A stretch of 43,192 bases of DNA from Propionivibrio sp. (GTDB taxonomy: Bacteria; Pseudomonadota; Gammaproteobacteria; Burkholderiales; Rhodocyclaceae), in NCBI RefSeq assembly GCF_017995515.1, contig NZ_JAGOIT010000018.1, positions 1 to 43,192 of the forward strand, written 5' to 3'. A program made the translations under genes and the position numbers. The notes under the pieces were generated by a model that was given only the letters and a program-made list of their open reading frames with translations, had not been told where the DNA came from and did no database searches. The first letter of the stretch is position 1. Each line of letters starts with the position of its first letter. Shown here one piece after another: positions 41,767-43,192 of this stretch.

Positions 41767-42887
41767 GCTGCAATCTCCTGCGCAGTGTTGGTGTCAGTGG
41801 CGTTTTTGCCCAGATACTGGCCGAAGGCGCGGGTCAGCGCCGGCAGCGTCTGGTTGCAATCGCCGACCACGGCGTAGTGGGCGAAGTCGAAGATCGGCGC
41901 GTTCGGGTCGTTGTTCAGCGCGATGATGCAGTCCGCGCCTTCCATGCCGACGCGGTGCTGGATCGCGCCCGAGATGCCGGCGGCGATGTAGAGCGCCGGG
42001 CGCACCGTCTTGCCGGTCTGTCCGACCTGCCGGTCGGCACCGATCCAGCCGGCGTGGATGGCCGCGCGCGAAGCGCCAACCTCGGCACCGAGCAGGTGCG
42101 CCAGATCCCACACCAGCTTGAAGTTTTCCGCCTTGCCCAGCCCCTTGCCGCCGGAGACGATGATCTCGGCGTACGGCAGGTGCTGCTTGTTGCTCAGGTC
42201 GTCGGGGATGAATTCGAGAATCTTGGTGACGATGTCGGTCTCGATCAGCGCCGGGTCGAAGTCGATGACCAGACCGGTGCGCTCCGGTTGCGAGTGTGGC
42301 TGCAACTTCGGCATCGGCATCACGCGGTGGCGCACGGTCGCCATCTGCGGCCGGTAGTTGAGCGTGACGATGGTGCACAACAGGCTGCCGCCGAAGGTCG
42401 GCCGCGTGGAGAGCAGGCAACGGTCCTCGGGGTCGATCGCCAGTTCGGTGCAGTCGGCGGTGAGGCCGGTCTTCAGCGTTGTCGCCACCGAGCCGGCGAG
42501 GTCGCGGCCGAGCGTCGTTGCGCCGAGCAGCAGGATTTCCGGCTTGTGGGTGTTCACCAGATCGGTCAGGGCCTTGGTGTAGGGCACGTTACGGTAATCG
42601 GCGAGTACCGGGCTGGCAATACGGTAGCAACGGTCGGCGCCGAAATGGAAGGTCGAGTTGCAGTGCGCGTCGAGTTCGTGGCCGGGCGCGCCCATGACGA
42701 CGCCGCATAGTTCGACGCCAAGTTGGTCGGCGAGTTGCCGGCCCTGGCCCATCAGTTCCCACGATACGGGGTGGACGTGGCCGCGTTCGCTCTCGATGAA
42801 AACCCAGACGCCGCGATAGGCGAGCAGGGCTTCGTCGAGTTTGATCTTGCGTTTCTTGATCGGTTTTGCAGTTTTAGCTTCGCTCAT
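41763..42887 (-). CDS. fixB: Electron-transfer flavoprotein alpha subunit FixB
   Basis: The 374-residue protein has a leader rich in lysine, the ETF-alpha N-terminal domain and the FAD-binding C-terminal domain [56 protein letters not shown] and [12 protein letters not shown]. Its length agrees with nif-linked FixB proteins. Start ATG 42887. Co-transcribed with fixC and fixX. Confidence 0.96.
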   Translation of the reverse strand: MSEAKTAKPIKKRKIKLDEALLAYRGVWVFIESERGHVHPVSWELMGQGRQLADQLGVELCGVVMGAPGHELDAHCNSTFHFGADRCYRIASPVLADYRNVPYTKALTDLVNTHKPEILLLGATTLGRDLAGSVATTLKTGLTADCTELAIDPEDRCLLSTRPTFGGSLLCTIVTLNYRPQMATVRHRVMPMPKLQPHSQPERTGLVIDFDPALIETDIVTKILEFIPDDLSNKQHLPYAEIIVSGGKGLGKAENFKLVWDLAHLLGAEVGASRAAIHAGWIGADRQVGQTGKTVRPALYIAAGISGAIQHRVGMEGADCIIALNNDPNAPIFDFAHYAVVGDCNQTLPALTRAFGQYLGKNATDTNTAQEIAA

Positions 42888-42902
42888 GTCATTCTCCGCT
42901 TC

Positions 42903-43092
42903 ATCCTGAAAACCTCACCGCAAAGGCGCGAAGGCGCAAAGATCGCAAAGGAAACAGCAGGTTGATCGTACTTGACCATTCACCCTGTGGGTGGCGATGG
43001 AAGATAAGTGCTGTTCGCGTAGCGCTTTGATTTTCTTTGCGAACCTTTGCGATCTTTGCGCCTTCGCGGTGAGGAACTGAGTTTTTTAGGTT
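42903..43092. repeat. Long inverted-repeat element, copy 4 (inside the fix operon)
   Basis: Left arm (CTCACCGCAAAGGCGCGAAGG...) and right arm (...CCTTCGCGGTGAGG) are complements of about 50 bp; the outer ends match copy 3. The loop has a TCACCC-TGT-GGGTGG hairpin (42980-42994). The element reaches the stop codon of the upstream gene. Confidence 0.8.
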
Positions 43093-43192
43093 CATTCTTC
43101 TTCGTGGTAGCCGGGTTGGCGCTTGGCGAGTTCCTTCGCGGCGCAAGGCGACTCCACCAGGATCTTCTCCAGCAGCGCGGCACCGGCGGCGT
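43092..43192 (-). CDS. C-terminal end of the gene before fixB (probably fixA)
   Basis: The minus strand gives 32 residues, AAGAALLEKILVESPCAAKELAKRQPGYHEEE by composition an acidic-ended helix, before TGA at 43092-43094; the rest lies outside the window. Position suggests FixA (ETF beta subunit), but the fragment alone is not diagnostic. Confidence 0.4.
   Translation of the reverse strand, partial: AAGAALLEKILVESPCAAKELAKRQPGYHEEE

Overview
The window looks like a chromosomal segment of a nitrogen-fixing, facultatively anaerobic betaproteobacterium, most likely of the Rhodocyclales (Dechloromonas/Azospira/Azonexus-like). This rests on high GC, NAD/FAD/flavoprotein genes of the fixBCX type, a hemerythrin/DUF2249/SirB2 operon with an FNR/Dnr-type box, oxygen-independent HemN, many c-di-GMP genes and housekeeping proteins of betaproteobacterial type. 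No tRNA, rRNA, CRISPR array or intact insertion sequence was seen.

Layout. 1-610: the 5' end of a circularly permuted ATP-grasp gene (minus strand) and its control region, which carries a sigma-54-type promoter and an NtrC-like site. 611-5478: a three-gene export operon (HlyD-type adaptor, RbbA-type double ATPase/permease, YhhJ-type permease) behind a promoter with a palindromic operator. 5700-9650: an EamA transporter, a QmcA/NfeD pair, a divergent ClpX paralogue with altered loops, and a universal stress protein. 9752-13591: an FNR/Dnr-box operon for hemerythrin, DUF2249, a polytopic membrane protein, SirB2 and an exported beta-helix protein; hemN follows. 15074-18248: an HDOD protein and a PAS-PAS-GGDEF-EAL protein. 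18471-21251: prfB (with its programmed frameshift) and lysS. 21303-26128: GIY-YIG, rdgC, a basic low-complexity protein, then dnaQ-rnhA-yafS and divergent gloB, in the same gene order as E. coli. 26135-27468: PleD-like and CheY-like regulators. 27627-32911: a giant AsmA-like DUF748 protein, rmuC and DUF3293.

32912-34398 is an accessory patch. It has direct repeats and a cluster of very small minus-strand genes, including a 54-residue stand-alone DnaJ-type zinc-finger protein. A divergent XRE regulator there ends in a 9-bp tandem repeat and a REP-like tail. This is the best candidate for something undescribed. After it come a lipoprotein, a PfkB kinase, an EamA transporter (with a 24-codon ORF coupled to its stop), a CHASE1-PAS histidine kinase, and fixB-fixC-fixX, with the end of the preceding gene at the window edge.

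Four diverged copies of one long inverted-repeat family (about 6626, 24036, 36056 and 42903) lie in the same orientation, each just upstream of a minus-strand gene. The two window ends are both tied to nitrogen (NtrC/sigma-54-type control of the ATP-grasp gene; electron bifurcation for nitrogenase by Fix), while the middle is mostly housekeeping, anaerobic/NO-stress and c-di-GMP signalling functions.
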